A stretch of DNA of 64,000 bases, taken from NCBI RefSeq assembly GCF_000472785.1, contig NZ_AXAL01000016.1, forward strand, positions 108,880 to 172,879, in the 5' to 3' direction. This DNA is from Mesorhizobium loti CJ3sym (GTDB lineage: Bacteria; Pseudomonadota; Alphaproteobacteria; Rhizobiales; Rhizobiaceae). The translations under genes and the position numbers were made by a program. The notes beneath the pieces were generated by a model. The model had not been told where the DNA came from, did not search any database, and worked only from the letters and a program-made list of their open reading frames with translations. Each line of letters starts with the position of its first letter. Position 1 is the stretch's first letter. This document shows, piece by piece, positions 42,713-51,755 of the stretch.

Positions 42713-43482
42713 CAGGCCTGCCTCCTCAGGGTTTGCAAATTGTCGCCATTGAGGCGCATCGAAATCTCCCTTGCCGCTTCCATCACCGCAAGTCCTCGTT
42801 GCGCGATGTCCGCCGCCGTCGTCCTGGCCTTCGGTGCCGCCACCGCTATGGTGCCGAGCGCGAAACCGTCCGCCGCCAGGATTGCCGCCGCGACTGATAT
42901 GACGCCTTCTTCCAAGCCTTGATCGCAGATCGAATAGCCGCGCTCCCGGGCCTCAGCCATGGAGCAGGAGATGGCGGCGGGCTCGATCAGCGTATGCGCC
43001 GTGAAGGCTTCGAGCGGGCCTGCCAGGCATGCCTCGACGGCCTCGTCCCTGGCGAAAGCCAGATAGGCGATGCCCGACGCGGTCGAATGCAGGGGCAGAA
43101 GCTGACCGATATCGATGTTGACCCGGTTTGCCCAGCTGGGATGCTCGACATGGACGGTGACCAGCCTGTCGGTGCCGAATTCCGACAGATGCACGGTCTC
43201 GGCCGTCGCACTTGCCAGATCCCGCAGCAGCGGCACCGCGGTCTGCAGAAAGGGAAAGCAGGCCTCGCGGATGCGCGCCAGCCGCGACAGGCCGGCGCCG
43301 AGCCTGTAATGCCGCGTGCCGGCGTCCTGCTCGACGAAGCCGTGGTTAGTCAGCGCCACCAGCAGCCGCCGCGTCGTCGCCTTGTCGAAGCCCGAGCGGC
43401 GCGCCAGCTCGGTCAGCCCGAGCTCAGGCTCGGCCACGGTGAAGAGCTCCAGAAGTGAAATCGCCTTGCCGACCGTACCCAA
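42712..43482 (-). CDS. IclR-family transcriptional regulator
   Basis: Regulator of 256 residues. The winged helix is residues 1-65 (TELARRSGFDKATTRRLLVA) and the effector domain carries the HLSEFGTDRLVTVHV and LPLHSTASGIAYLAF segments of the family. I use the TTG at 43480-43482, because GGAGG lies five bases before it and IclR proteins usually start just before GTVGKA. The open frame to 43518 also lacks an ATG. It is divergent from an APC permease gene and probably controls both directions. Confidence 0.88.
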   Translation of the reverse strand: MGTVGKAISLLELFTVAEPELGLTELARRSGFDKATTRRLLVALTNHGFVEQDAGTRHYRLGAGLSRLARIREACFPFLQTAVPLLRDLASATAETVHLSEFGTDRLVTVHVEHPSWANRVNIDIGQLLPLHSTASGIAYLAFARDEAVEACLAGPLEAFTAHTLIEPAAISCSMAEARERGYSICDQGLEEGVISVAAAILAADGFALGTIAVAAPKARTTAADIAQRGLAVMEAAREISMRLNGDNLQTLRRQA

Positions 43483-43583
43483 CGCATCCTCCAGGCATTT
43501 GCCTCCCACCAGAGGCAATCATTTAACGTGTGAATTAACTTGACAGGAAGCCGCTTTGTTTGCAAGTCTATATTCAAAATAAT

Positions 43584-43600
43584 GGTTCAAATAATGAACC
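43584..43600. promoter_or_regulatory. Inverted repeat, candidate IclR operator
   Basis: GGTTCA (43584-43589) and TGAACC (43595-43600) form a perfect dyad around AATAA. It lies between the divergent IclR and permease genes in an AT-rich patch, 67 bases before the permease start. Short A/T-centred dyads of this size are typical IclR-family sites. A TTGACA at 43540-43545 lies upstream, but no well-spaced -10 is clear. Confidence 0.45.
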
Positions 43601-43666
43601 GCCATCCAGAGCGTGTGGGACAGGCCAGTGGCCGGCGAACTTTGGGTTCGTGAACAGGAGGGACCA

Positions 43667-45115
43667 ATGTCAGCAGTTTCGGAACAGGCGCCGGCCAACA
43701 GGCTGCGTAAGAACAGTCTTGGCGTCGGCGCCATCACCTTCATGGTGATCTCGGCGGCGGCGCCGCTCACGGCGGTGGCCGGCGGCACGCCGCTCGGCAT
43801 GCTGATGGGCAATGGCGCCGGCTTTGCCGGCACCTATCTGATCGTGACGGTGCTGCTTCTGTTGTTCGCGGTCGGTTATGTCGCCATGTCGCGCCATGTC
43901 GGCAATGCCGGCGCCTTCTATGCCTATGCCGCGCGCGGCCTCGGCGGTCTAGCCGGCGGCGCCACGGCGCTGATCGCCATCCTGTCCTACAATGCCATGC
44001 AGATCGGCGTCATGGGTCTGCTCGGCGCGGCCACCTCCGGGCTGTTCGCCGGCTGGGGCATCAACCTGCCCTGGTGGGTGTGGAGTTTCATCGCCATCGC
44101 CATCGTCGCGGTGCTCGGCTACCGGCAGGTCGACCTGTCGGCCAAGATCCTGACCGTGCTGGTGCTGTGCGAATATGTTGTGGTGCTGGTCCTCGATCTG
44201 ACGATCCTGAAGACCGGTGGCGACAGTGGCCTGTCGGCCGCGCCGTTCAGTTGGAGCCAGATCACATCAGGCGCGCCGGCCATCGCCATCCTGTTCTGCT
44301 TCGCCGCCTTCATCGGCTTCGAGGCGACGACGATCTATGCCGAGGAAGCTCGTGACCCCAAAGTCACCATTCCGCGCGCCACCTATTTCTCGGTCATCCT
44401 GATCGGCGTCTTCTACATGGTCACCGCGTGGCTTATGGCGGTCGGCGCAGGCGTCGACAAATTGCTGCCGGCGCTGCAGGGCCTGCAGGATCCGACGACC
44501 TTCCTGTTCGGCCTCTCCGACCGCTATGCCGGAACGCTGCTGACGCATGCGATGAGCATCCTGTTCGTGTCGAGCCTGTTTGCCGGCGTGCTGGCGTTCC
44601 ACAACGCGGTTGCCCGTTACATCTACGTCTCGGGCCGCGAGAAGCTTTTGCCGCAGTCGATCGGCGTCACGCATTCGGCGCATCAGAGCCCGCATGTCGC
44701 CTCGGTGATCCAGAGCGTGCTAGCGGCTGTCGTCGTCGGCCTGTTCGCCGTGCTCGGCCTTGATCCGGTGCTGGCGCTGTTCTCCTGGCTGACCAATGTC
44801 GCGACGCTCGGCGTTATCGTGATGATGGCGGTCGCCTCGCTCGCCGTGGTGATGTATTTCCGCGCCAACCCGTCCAGCCAGGAAAACGCTGTGAAGACCA
44901 CCATCCTGCCCGGACTGACCTTCATCGCCTTCGTCGTCATCATCTACCTGATCGTCATCAATTTCGGCAGCCTGTCGGGAGCCGGCGGCTTCCTCGGCGC
45001 GTTCCTGCCCGGGCTGGTGCTGATCGCGGCGGTGATCGGCCTTCTGCTGGCCGGCGCCCTGAAGAGCCGCGATCCGGTCGCCTACGAGAACCTCGGTGTG
45101 CCCCTGAAGGATTGA
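43667..45115 (+). CDS. APC-superfamily amino acid/amine permease
   Basis: Integral membrane transporter of 482 residues with about twelve helices. The first is AITFMVISAAAPLTAVAGG and the conserved helix-6 region reads ILFCFAAFIGFEATTIYAEEARDPKVTIPRA, the hallmark of the amino acid-polyamine-organocation group. The ATG follows CAGGAGGGACCA, a strong ribosome-binding site. Its divergence from the IclR/aminotransferase operon and closeness to the aldehyde dehydrogenase suggest it imports the amine or amino acid that the cluster degrades. Confidence 0.92.
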   Translation: MSAVSEQAPANRLRKNSLGVGAITFMVISAAAPLTAVAGGTPLGMLMGNGAGFAGTYLIVTVLLLLFAVGYVAMSRHVGNAGAFYAYAARGLGGLAGGATALIAILSYNAMQIGVMGLLGAATSGLFAGWGINLPWWVWSFIAIAIVAVLGYRQVDLSAKILTVLVLCEYVVVLVLDLTILKTGGDSGLSAAPFSWSQITSGAPAIAILFCFAAFIGFEATTIYAEEARDPKVTIPRATYFSVILIGVFYMVTAWLMAVGAGVDKLLPALQGLQDPTTFLFGLSDRYAGTLLTHAMSILFVSSLFAGVLAFHNAVARYIYVSGREKLLPQSIGVTHSAHQSPHVASVIQSVLAAVVVGLFAVLGLDPVLALFSWLTNVATLGVIVMMAVASLAVVMYFRANPSSQENAVKTTILPGLTFIAFVVIIYLIVINFGSLSGAGGFLGAFLPGLVLIAAVIGLLLAGALKSRDPVAYENLGVPLKD

Positions 45116-45177
45116 GCGAAATATCTGGGCGGCGTACCAAGCCGCCCAGCAAAGACCCCACTTGAAATGAGAAGATA

Positions 45178-46665
45178 ATGATCACTCAAAATGTCATCGA
45201 CACGCTGCGCAAGGCGGAGATCGGCGCGCGCGGCCTGTTCATCGATGGCGCACAATCAGCGGCAACAAGCGGCGCGACGCTGCCTGTCATTTCGCCGATC
45301 GATGGGCAGGCCTTCGCCAGCATCGCCGACGGCAATGCCGCCGATATCGACCGCGCGGTGAAATCGGCACGCAAGGCGTTCGAGAAAGGCTCGTGGTCGC
45401 GCGCCGCCCCCACCTTTCGCAAGAAGGTGCTGACCAGGCTCGCCGAACTTATCGAAAAACATGTCGATGAACTGGCCGTGCTTGGCGTGCGCGACAATGG
45501 CACCGAGATCGGCATGGCCTACAAGGCCGAGCCGCTGTCGGCCGCTGGCACCATCCGCTACTACGCCGAGGCGATCGACAAGGTCTATGGCGAGATCGCG
45601 CCGACGGCCGAGAACGTGCTGGGACTGATCCACAAGGAGCCGCTCGGCGTCGTCGGCGTCATCGTGCCGTGGAATTTCCCGCTGATGATCGGCGCCTGGA
45701 AGATCGCGCCGGCGCTGGCCGCCGGCAATTGCGTGGTGGTCAAACCGCCCGAGATCGCCTCGCTGACGCTGCTGCGGCTGGCGGAGCTAGCCACCGAGGC
45801 CGGCCTGCCCGCCGGCGTGCTCAACGTCGTCACCGGCCGCGGCGCCGTCACCGGCGAAGCGCTCGGCCTGCATATGGATGTCGACGCCATCGCCTTCACC
45901 GGCTCGGGGCCGGTTGGCCGGCGGCTGCTTGAATACTCGGCGCGTTCCAATCTGAAACGTGTTTTCCTCGAACTCGGCGGCAAGTCTCCCAACATCGTCT
46001 TTGCCGATGCGCCGGATTTGAAACAGGCGGCGGTCGTCTCGGCCAATGGCATTTTCCGCAATTCCGGCCAGGTCTGCGTCGCCGGCTCGCGCCTGCTCGT
46101 TCAGTCCTCGGTCTATGACCGCTTCATGGAGGAGCTTGTCTCGGCGACCACGCGGCTCAAGGTCGGCGACCCTCTCGATCTCAAAACCGATGTCGGCGCT
46201 GTGTCGAGCGCCGAGCAGCTCGACAAGAATCTCGGCTTCGTCGCCAAGGCCAGGGAAGAAGGCGCAAGGCTGGTCACCGGCGGCGGTAGAATTCTGGCCG
46301 AGACCGGCGGCAGCTACATGGCGCCGGCAATCTTCGAGAACGTGACGCTGGACATGCAACTAGCCCGCGAAGAGGTGTTCGGACCGGTGCTCGGCGTCAT
46401 GCGCTTCGACACCGAGGAGGAGGCGGTCCGGCTTGCCAATTCGACCGTCTATGGCCTCGCCTCGGCGGTGTGGACATCAAACCTGTCCACTGCGCATCGC
46501 ATGGTGCGCGCCATCCATGCCGGCGTCGTCCACGTCAACACCTACGGCGGCGCCGACATCACAGTGCCGCTCGGCGGGGTCAAGCAATCCGGTTTCGGCC
46601 GCGACAAGTCGCTGCACGCGCTGGAGAAATATCTCGAGCTGAAGACCGCCTGGATCGCGCTTTGA
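45178..46665 (+). CDS. NAD(P)-dependent aldehyde dehydrogenase
   Basis: Aldehyde dehydrogenase of 495 residues, the usual length. The catalytic Cys300 is in GQVCVAGSR, the Glu in LELGGKSPN, and VIVPWNFPLMIG is the substrate-channel loop. The closest feel is the PuuC/gamma-glutamyl-aminobutyraldehyde or betaine-aldehyde group, so an amino-aldehyde is likely. It lies 62 bases after the permease on the same strand. It could oxidise the semialdehyde made by the divergent phospholyase or aminotransferase. Confidence 0.92.
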   Translation: MITQNVIDTLRKAEIGARGLFIDGAQSAATSGATLPVISPIDGQAFASIADGNAADIDRAVKSARKAFEKGSWSRAAPTFRKKVLTRLAELIEKHVDELAVLGVRDNGTEIGMAYKAEPLSAAGTIRYYAEAIDKVYGEIAPTAENVLGLIHKEPLGVVGVIVPWNFPLMIGAWKIAPALAAGNCVVVKPPEIASLTLLRLAELATEAGLPAGVLNVVTGRGAVTGEALGLHMDVDAIAFTGSGPVGRRLLEYSARSNLKRVFLELGGKSPNIVFADAPDLKQAAVVSANGIFRNSGQVCVAGSRLLVQSSVYDRFMEELVSATTRLKVGDPLDLKTDVGAVSSAEQLDKNLGFVAKAREEGARLVTGGGRILAETGGSYMAPAIFENVTLDMQLAREEVFGPVLGVMRFDTEEEAVRLANSTVYGLASAVWTSNLSTAHRMVRAIHAGVVHVNTYGGADITVPLGGVKQSGFGRDKSLHALEKYLELKTAWIAL

Positions 46666-46722
46666 GGACCCGCTGGGCTCTCTGAGAATCTAACCTCTCC
46701 CGATACCCCCTCGGGTCGCAGG

Positions 46723-46790
46723 TCGACCGCTGCGGTCGAGCTCGTGGCGTCTTGTGCTCCCGCCCATCAAATTTTTGAGAGAATATTCCC
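46723..46790. terminator. Hairpins after the aldehyde dehydrogenase gene
   Basis: A perfect dyad TCGACCGC-T-GCGGTCGA (46723-46739) is followed near 46780 by CCGGC-TTT-GCCGG. Both are strong hairpins in the 242 bases between the dehydrogenase stop and the MetQ-like gene. Neither has a run of T after it, so a classical intrinsic terminator is not shown, but some role in ending or protecting the upstream transcript is plausible. Confidence 0.35.
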
Positions 46791-46907
46791 GGCTTTGCCG
46801 GAGAACGGCGAAACACGTTCTTTGATAAAATCGATAGAATTTCTGATCATGTGCTCAAGGCTAGGCAATCCGCCTATGCCATGACTTCGCAACCGCAGAG
46901 ATCAGAT

Positions 46908-47762
46908 ATGTCCGACTTCAACAACACTTCGCCATCTTCCCTTTGGTCAACCATCAACCGGCGCGGCGGCCTGGCTCTGCTGTTTGCCTCGGCCGTCGCG
47001 ATCGGCAGCCTGATGGCGCCGCATGCGTCCTTCGCCGAGGACAAGAAGGCGATCAAGGTCGGCATTATCAGCGGCGAGGACGAGGATGTCTGGCGTGTCG
47101 TGGTTGCGCAGGCCGCCGAAAAGGGCCTGACAATCGAGACCGTGGTGTTCAACGACTACACCCAGCCGAACGAGGCGCTGGAACGCGGCGAGATCGACGC
47201 CAACGCCTTCCAGCACCAGCCCTATCTCGACAACCAGATCAAGACGCAGGGCTATCACATCGTGCGCGTCGGCTATACCGGCGTCTGGCCGATCGGCCTC
47301 TACTCGAAGAAGTACACGAAGGTCGCCGATCTGCCGGAAGGCGCTGTCATCGGCGTGCCGAACGACCCGTCCAATGAAGGCCGGGCGTTGCGCGTGCTGC
47401 AGAACGAAGGCGTGATCAAGCTCAGGGACGGCACCGGCATTCTGGCCACCACCGCCGACATCGCCGAGAATGCGAAGAAGGTGCAGATCAAGGAACTCGA
47501 CGCCGGCATCGTCGGCCGCTCGGTCGAGGATCTCGACGCTGCCGTGGTCAACACCGACTGGGCGCTGAAAAGCGGCCTGACGCCGGACAACCGCATCGCG
47601 CAGGAGCCGATCGCCGACAACCCGTACCGCAACTTCATCGCCGTGAAGGTCGGCAATGAGAACGAGGCCTGGGTGAAGACGCTGGTCGCTTCCTATCAGA
47701 ACGACGCGGTGAAGGCCGAGTTCGACAAGGTCTACAAGGGCACCGGCCTCAGCGCCTATTGA
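46908..47762 (+). CDS. MetQ/NlpA-family substrate-binding protein
   Basis: Methionine-type ABC binding protein of 284 residues. KAIKVGIISGEDEDVWRVV, NEALERGEIDANAFQHQPYL and GYTGVWPIGLYSKKY are family hallmarks. Most MetQ proteins are lipoproteins, but here the export signal (ALLFASAVAIGSLMAPHASFA) has no lipobox Cys and appears to be cut by signal peptidase I, giving a soluble periplasmic protein. The ATG at 46908 is chosen over an upstream in-frame ATG (46881). It is the first gene of a metQ-metN-metI-like unit. The ligand may be methionine or a relative. Confidence 0.9.
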   Translation: MSDFNNTSPSSLWSTINRRGGLALLFASAVAIGSLMAPHASFAEDKKAIKVGIISGEDEDVWRVVVAQAAEKGLTIETVVFNDYTQPNEALERGEIDANAFQHQPYLDNQIKTQGYHIVRVGYTGVWPIGLYSKKYTKVADLPEGAVIGVPNDPSNEGRALRVLQNEGVIKLRDGTGILATTADIAENAKKVQIKELDAGIVGRSVEDLDAAVVNTDWALKSGLTPDNRIAQEPIADNPYRNFIAVKVGNENEAWVKTLVASYQNDAVKAEFDKVYKGTGLSAY

Positions 47763-47845
47763 TCCGACCGGGTCGAGTGTAAATGCGGTCCGCGCTTGAG
47801 CGCGGGCCGCAATTGCGTTTTCAGATGGCGAGAACAGGGAACCGC

Positions 47846-48943
47846 ATGAACCAGCATATAACGGCATCCCGGGAGATCGCCGATCCGACCCGCGAGCGGC
47901 CCGACGCGTCGCAAGACGTGGTGCGGCTCGTCGACCTGAAGCGTCGCTTTGGTGCCATGCCGGCGATCGACGGCATCTCGCTGACGGTGCGCAAGGGCGA
48001 GATCCTCGGCATTATCGGCCGCAGCGGTGCCGGCAAATCGACGCTGATCCGTTGCCTGAACGGGCTGGAGCGGCCCGATTCCGGGGAAGTGTTCATCGAA
48101 GGCCGCGAGATCAGCCGGCTCGGCGAGCGCGACCTGCAGCCGTTGCGACGGCGCATCGGCATGATCTTCCAGCATTTCAACCTGTTGTCGGCCAAGACGG
48201 TCGAGGACAATGTCGCGCTGCCGCTGAAGATCGAGGGCCGGCCTAAGGCGGAGCGGCTGGCGCGGGCGGCAGAGCTGCTCGATCTCGTTGGCCTGTCGGA
48301 GAAGGCCAAGGCCTATCCGGCATCGCTGTCGGGCGGCCAGAAGCAGCGGGTCGGCATTGCACGGGCGCTGGCCGCGCGCCCGGCATTGCTGCTGTCGGAT
48401 GAAGCGACATCGGCGCTCGACCCGGAAACGACGCGCTCCATTCTTGCTTTGCTTAAAGACATCAACCGGCAGCTTGGCCTGACCATCCTGTTGATCACCC
48501 ACGAGATGGAGGTGATCCGCTCGATCGCCGACCGTGTGGCGGTGATAGACGCCGGGCGCATCGTCGAGCAAGGGCCGGTCTGGTCGGTGTTCGCCGACCC
48601 GCAGTCGGACATCACCAAAAGCCTGCTTGGCGCCATCCGGCCGCAACTGCCGGCGGAACTGGCGGCCCGGCTGGTGCCGGGAGCCGGCGTGGAAACAATT
48701 CTGCGTGTGGACGTGGCCGGAGAGGCGGCGAGCAGCCCGTTGCTGTCCGACTTGGCCGCGACGATCACGGGTCCGTTCCGCCTCGTCCATGGCGGCATCG
48801 ACCATATCCAGCAGCAGCCGGTCGGCACGCTGTTCCTGTCCGTCCCCGGAAGCGATGCAAGGCATCTCGCCGAGGTGATCACATTCCTGAGATCCCGCCA
48901 GGCGCGGGTGGAGGTGCTTGGCCATGTCGCCGATTCTGTTTGA
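47846..48943 (+). CDS. metN: MetN-like methionine ABC transporter ATPase
   Basis: ATPase of 365 residues. Walker A is GRSGAGKST, the signature LSGGQKQRVGIARAL, and Walker B ALLLSDEATSALDP. A C-terminal NIL domain (about residues 280-360) is present; in MetN it binds methionine and inhibits transport. The ATG follows CAGGGAACCGC. The end overlaps the start of the permease gene by 20 bases. The symbol rests on the MetN-type C-terminal domain and operon context. Confidence 0.88.
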   Translation: MNQHITASREIADPTRERPDASQDVVRLVDLKRRFGAMPAIDGISLTVRKGEILGIIGRSGAGKSTLIRCLNGLERPDSGEVFIEGREISRLGERDLQPLRRRIGMIFQHFNLLSAKTVEDNVALPLKIEGRPKAERLARAAELLDLVGLSEKAKAYPASLSGGQKQRVGIARALAARPALLLSDEATSALDPETTRSILALLKDINRQLGLTILLITHEMEVIRSIADRVAVIDAGRIVEQGPVWSVFADPQSDITKSLLGAIRPQLPAELAARLVPGAGVETILRVDVAGEAASSPLLSDLAATITGPFRLVHGGIDHIQQQPVGTLFLSVPGSDARHLAEVITFLRSRQARVEVLGHVADSV

Positions 48944-49580
48944 GCTTCTGCTGCGCTCGATCTGGGAAACAGTCCTGATGACGGCCGCCTCCGGCCTGAT
49001 CTCGCTGGTGTTCGGCCTGCCGCTCGGGCTGGCGTTAATTGCCACCGAACGCGGCGGCATCGCCGAAAACCTGTGGGTCAACCGCGCGCTGGGCGCCGTC
49101 ATCAACGGCTTCCGCTCGGTGCCTTTCATCATCTTGCTGGTGGCGCTGATCCCGTTGACGCGGCTGATCGTCGGCACCTCGATCGGCACCTGGGCGGCCA
49201 TCGTGCCGCTGTCGATCGCCGCCACGCCCTATTACGCGCGCATCGCCGAAGTGTCGTTGCGCGAGGTCGACAAGGGCCTGATAGAGGCGGCGCGCGCCAT
49301 GGGCGGCAACCGCTGGACGATCATCCGCGAAGTGCTGGTGCCGGAAGCCTTGCCGGGTATCGTCGCTGGCTTCACCGTGACCCTGGTGACGCTGATCGGC
49401 GCCTCGGCAATGGCCGGCGCCATCGGCGCCGGCGGCTTGGGCGATCTCGCCATCCGCTACGGCTATCAGCGCTTCGAGACGTCGGTGATGGTGGCGGTGG
49501 TCATCGTGTTGATTGTTCTGGTCTGCGGCATCCAATGGGTGGGAGACCGGCTGGTGGTGCGGTTGGATCGGCGGGGGTGA
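48924..49580 (+). CDS. metI: MetI-like methionine ABC transporter permease
   Basis: Permease of 218 residues with five predicted helices. It shows GFRSVPFIILLVALIPLTRL and the EAA-type loop GLIEAARAMGGNRWTIIREV, then GASAMAGAIGAGGLGDLAIR, all MetI hallmarks. It begins inside the metN end; a TTG at 48918 is also possible. It completes the transporter with the two preceding genes. Confidence 0.9.
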   Translation: MSPILFELLLRSIWETVLMTAASGLISLVFGLPLGLALIATERGGIAENLWVNRALGAVINGFRSVPFIILLVALIPLTRLIVGTSIGTWAAIVPLSIAATPYYARIAEVSLREVDKGLIEAARAMGGNRWTIIREVLVPEALPGIVAGFTVTLVTLIGASAMAGAIGAGGLGDLAIRYGYQRFETSVMVAVVIVLIVLVCGIQWVGDRLVVRLDRRG

Positions 49581-49616
49581 GTCGGAAAATATTCGGATAA
49601 GCCGACGCTCCTCCCA

Positions 49617-49680
49617 ACTTCGTCATCCACGGGCAGAGCAGCCGCGAAGCGGCGTCGCGGAGACCCGAGGATGACGAAGT
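49617..49680. repeat. Palindromic repeat between convergent genes
   Basis: Arms ACTTCGTCATCC (49617-49628) and GGATGACGAAGT (49669-49680) are perfectly complementary, with a GC-rich centre that can also pair (GCCGCGAAGCGGC). It lies between the metI-like stop and the end of the convergent GcvT-like gene, so it could serve as a bidirectional terminator. The sequence style matches dispersed rhizobial intergenic repeats. Confidence 0.65.
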
Positions 49681-49694
49681 GATGGGCGTTCCGG

Positions 49695-50822
49695 CTAAGC
49701 CCGCAACCTCGCCCCTTCCGGGTCGAAGAACGGCATCGGCGCAACCACCGCGCGTGTCCGCTTGCCGTCAATGTCGATACTGAGTTCTGTGCCTATCCCC
49801 GTGAACGGTAGCCGCAGATGTGCGGTGGCCAGCACCTTGCCGAGCGAATAGCCATGGTCGCTGTAGGTGACGACGCCGGCATCCTCGCCGTCGGCCATTA
49901 CCCTGGCATCTGTAGCTGCCGGCTTATCGCCGTCGAGGATCAATCCGGTCCAGCGTTCGTCGAGGCCCTTGTCGCGGATTTTGAGCAAGGCTTCGCGGCC
50001 GATGAAATCGCCCTTGTCGAACTTGATCCAGCGGTCGAGGCCGACATGGAACGGGGTGCGGGTCTCGTCCATGTCGATGCCATGCGCGGGATAGGCCTTT
50101 TCCAGGCCGAGCGTGAACATCGCCAGCACGCCATAGGGTTGCAGGCCGAAGTCCGCTCCTGTCCGCATCAGCACATCCCAAACAGACACAGCCTCGTCTG
50201 CCGGCACGAACAGTTCGAAGCCGAGTTCACCGGTCACGCCGGTGCGTGAGATCAACACCCGCGTGCCGTTGATCTGGCCTGAGGTGAATGCCCAGCGTTT
50301 CAAACCGTCCAGATCGGCATCCCTGACCAGCGCCTTCAACAGGTCGCGCGAGCGCGGGCCCTGAATGGTCGGGAAGGCGACGGCAGCGGTGATGTCGGTG
50401 ACATAGGTTTTGCGCCCGTGTGCATGATGCTGCAGCCACGGCAGCATCTTCAGGCGATTGACCGAACCGGTGACCAGCATGAAATGCTCCGGCCCAAGCC
50501 GGAACACGGTGAGGTCATCCATGATGCCGCCGTCCTCGCGGCAGATAGTCGAATAGCGGACCTGGCCCGGCTTCATCGCCGCGGCATCGTTGACGATGAC
50601 ATGGTTGACCAGCGCCTCGGCGTCCGGCCCCTTGATGTCCATCTTGCCCATGGTGCTGAGATCCTGCACGCCGACATTCTTGCGGGTGTTCAGGTGCTCG
50701 TCTTCAATGCCGGAATAGTATTTGGCTGAGATGAAATCGCCGCCGACCCGACCCATGGTCGCGCCGAGCCCGACGATGCTGCTGTAGAAAGGGGAACGCC
50801 GCTCGGCCAAGAAAGTCTCCAT
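49695..50822 (-). CDS. GcvT-like aminomethyltransferase-family protein
   Basis: Folate-binding GcvT-fold protein of 375 residues. RKNVGVQDLSTMGKMDIKGPDA, YSTICREDGGIMDDLTVFRL and GVTGELGFELFVPADEAV match the family, and the C-terminal barrel is present (SLGKVLATAHLRLP). It is not in a glycine-cleavage operon (no gcvH or gcvP). Single GcvT-like proteins commonly demethylate small N- or S-methyl compounds with tetrahydrofolate, as in dimethylglycine or DMSP use. It lies 57 bases after a binding-protein gene, on the same strand. The start could also be the GTG at 50825. Confidence 0.84.
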   Translation of the reverse strand: METFLAERRSPFYSSIVGLGATMGRVGGDFISAKYYSGIEDEHLNTRKNVGVQDLSTMGKMDIKGPDAEALVNHVIVNDAAAMKPGQVRYSTICREDGGIMDDLTVFRLGPEHFMLVTGSVNRLKMLPWLQHHAHGRKTYVTDITAAVAFPTIQGPRSRDLLKALVRDADLDGLKRWAFTSGQINGTRVLISRTGVTGELGFELFVPADEAVSVWDVLMRTGADFGLQPYGVLAMFTLGLEKAYPAHGIDMDETRTPFHVGLDRWIKFDKGDFIGREALLKIRDKGLDERWTGLILDGDKPAATDARVMADGEDAGVVTYSDHGYSLGKVLATAHLRLPFTGIGTELSIDIDGKRTRAVVAPMPFFDPEGARLRA

Positions 50823-50879
50823 CACTCAAGAAAAACGGCAGCGCCAGGCAGCGCTGCCGGAAGGCATTCGTTGTCGGTC

Positions 50880-51656
50880 TCAGTTGCCGTAGACGTCGAA
50901 GGCAAAATACTTGTCGTTGATTTCCTTGTATTTTCCGTTGGCGCGCAGCGCGTCGATCGCCGCATTGAACTTGTCGGCCAGTTCCTTGTTGCCCTTCTGC
51001 AGCGCGATGCCGACGCCGGGGCCATGGATGGCCGGATCGGCGGTCAGCGTGCCGAGCAGCTTGCAGCAGGCGCCGTCGGGCTTCTTCAGCCATTCGGTCA
51101 GGATGATCGAGCCGTCCATCATCGCATCGAGGCGGCCATTGGCCATGTCGGTGCGGGCGTCGTCGCCGGTGGGATAGGCTTTGATGGTCGAGCCTGAATA
51201 TTTCAGCTCGGCGAATTTCTGGTGGATGGTGGCGGTCTGCACGCCGAGCACCTTGCCCTTCAGATCGTCCGGCGAGGTGCCCGCGATGGTGGAATCCTTC
51301 GGCACGGCGATGGCCGGCGGTGTCTGGTAGTATTTGTGGGTGAACTCGACCTTCTCGGCCCGTTCCGGCGTGATGGTGATGTTGATGATGGCGTCGAACT
51401 TGCCGGCCTGGAGTGCGGGTATGGAGCCGTCGAAATCCTGCACGATGAACTCGCAATCGGCCTTCATCTGAGCGCACAATGCCTTGCCGAGATCGATGTC
51501 GAAGCCACCCAGCGTGCCGTCGGCATTGGCATAGTTGAAGGGCGGATAGGCGCCCTCGGTGCCGATCCTGAGCTTCTTGTCCTGGGCGGAAGCTGTACCC
51601 GTGGCGAGAGCCAGGGCGACAGAGGCGGCAAGCACGAAACGACTGAAAAGACGCAT
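50880..51656 (-). CDS. Amino acid ABC transporter substrate-binding protein, without permease
   Basis: Periplasmic binding protein family 3, 258 residues. The signal peptide is RFVVLAASVALALATGTA-like and ends SAQ. KLRIGTEGAYPPFNYANADG and the FDAIINITITPERAEKVEFT segment are typical of polar amino acid binding. The ATG at 51654-51656 starts the signal peptide. No permease or ATPase genes flank it, and the nearest complete set is at 7-9 kb. It precedes the GcvT-like gene and may deliver its substrate to a transporter encoded elsewhere. Confidence 0.9.
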   Translation of the reverse strand: MRLFSRFVLAASVALALATGTASAQDKKLRIGTEGAYPPFNYANADGTLGGFDIDLGKALCAQMKADCEFIVQDFDGSIPALQAGKFDAIINITITPERAEKVEFTHKYYQTPPAIAVPKDSTIAGTSPDDLKGKVLGVQTATIHQKFAELKYSGSTIKAYPTGDDARTDMANGRLDAMMDGSIILTEWLKKPDGACCKLLGTLTADPAIHGPGVGIALQKGNKELADKFNAAIDALRANGKYKEINDKYFAFDVYGN

Positions 51657-51755
51657 GTTCCAGATCCCCGTTGAGCACGAGAAGTCTACGGGCTTTGGTG
51701 CTTTCGGCGGAGACGGAAACGACATGTGCTGCGGCGATCACGGCGCGATAGCGTG

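Noticed and set aside
46666..46907. S-adenosylmethionine riboswitch ahead of the MetQ-like gene
   Set aside because: I looked for SAM-I and SAM-II conserved core sequences in the 242-base gap and found none; only two hairpins without the riboswitch core are present.
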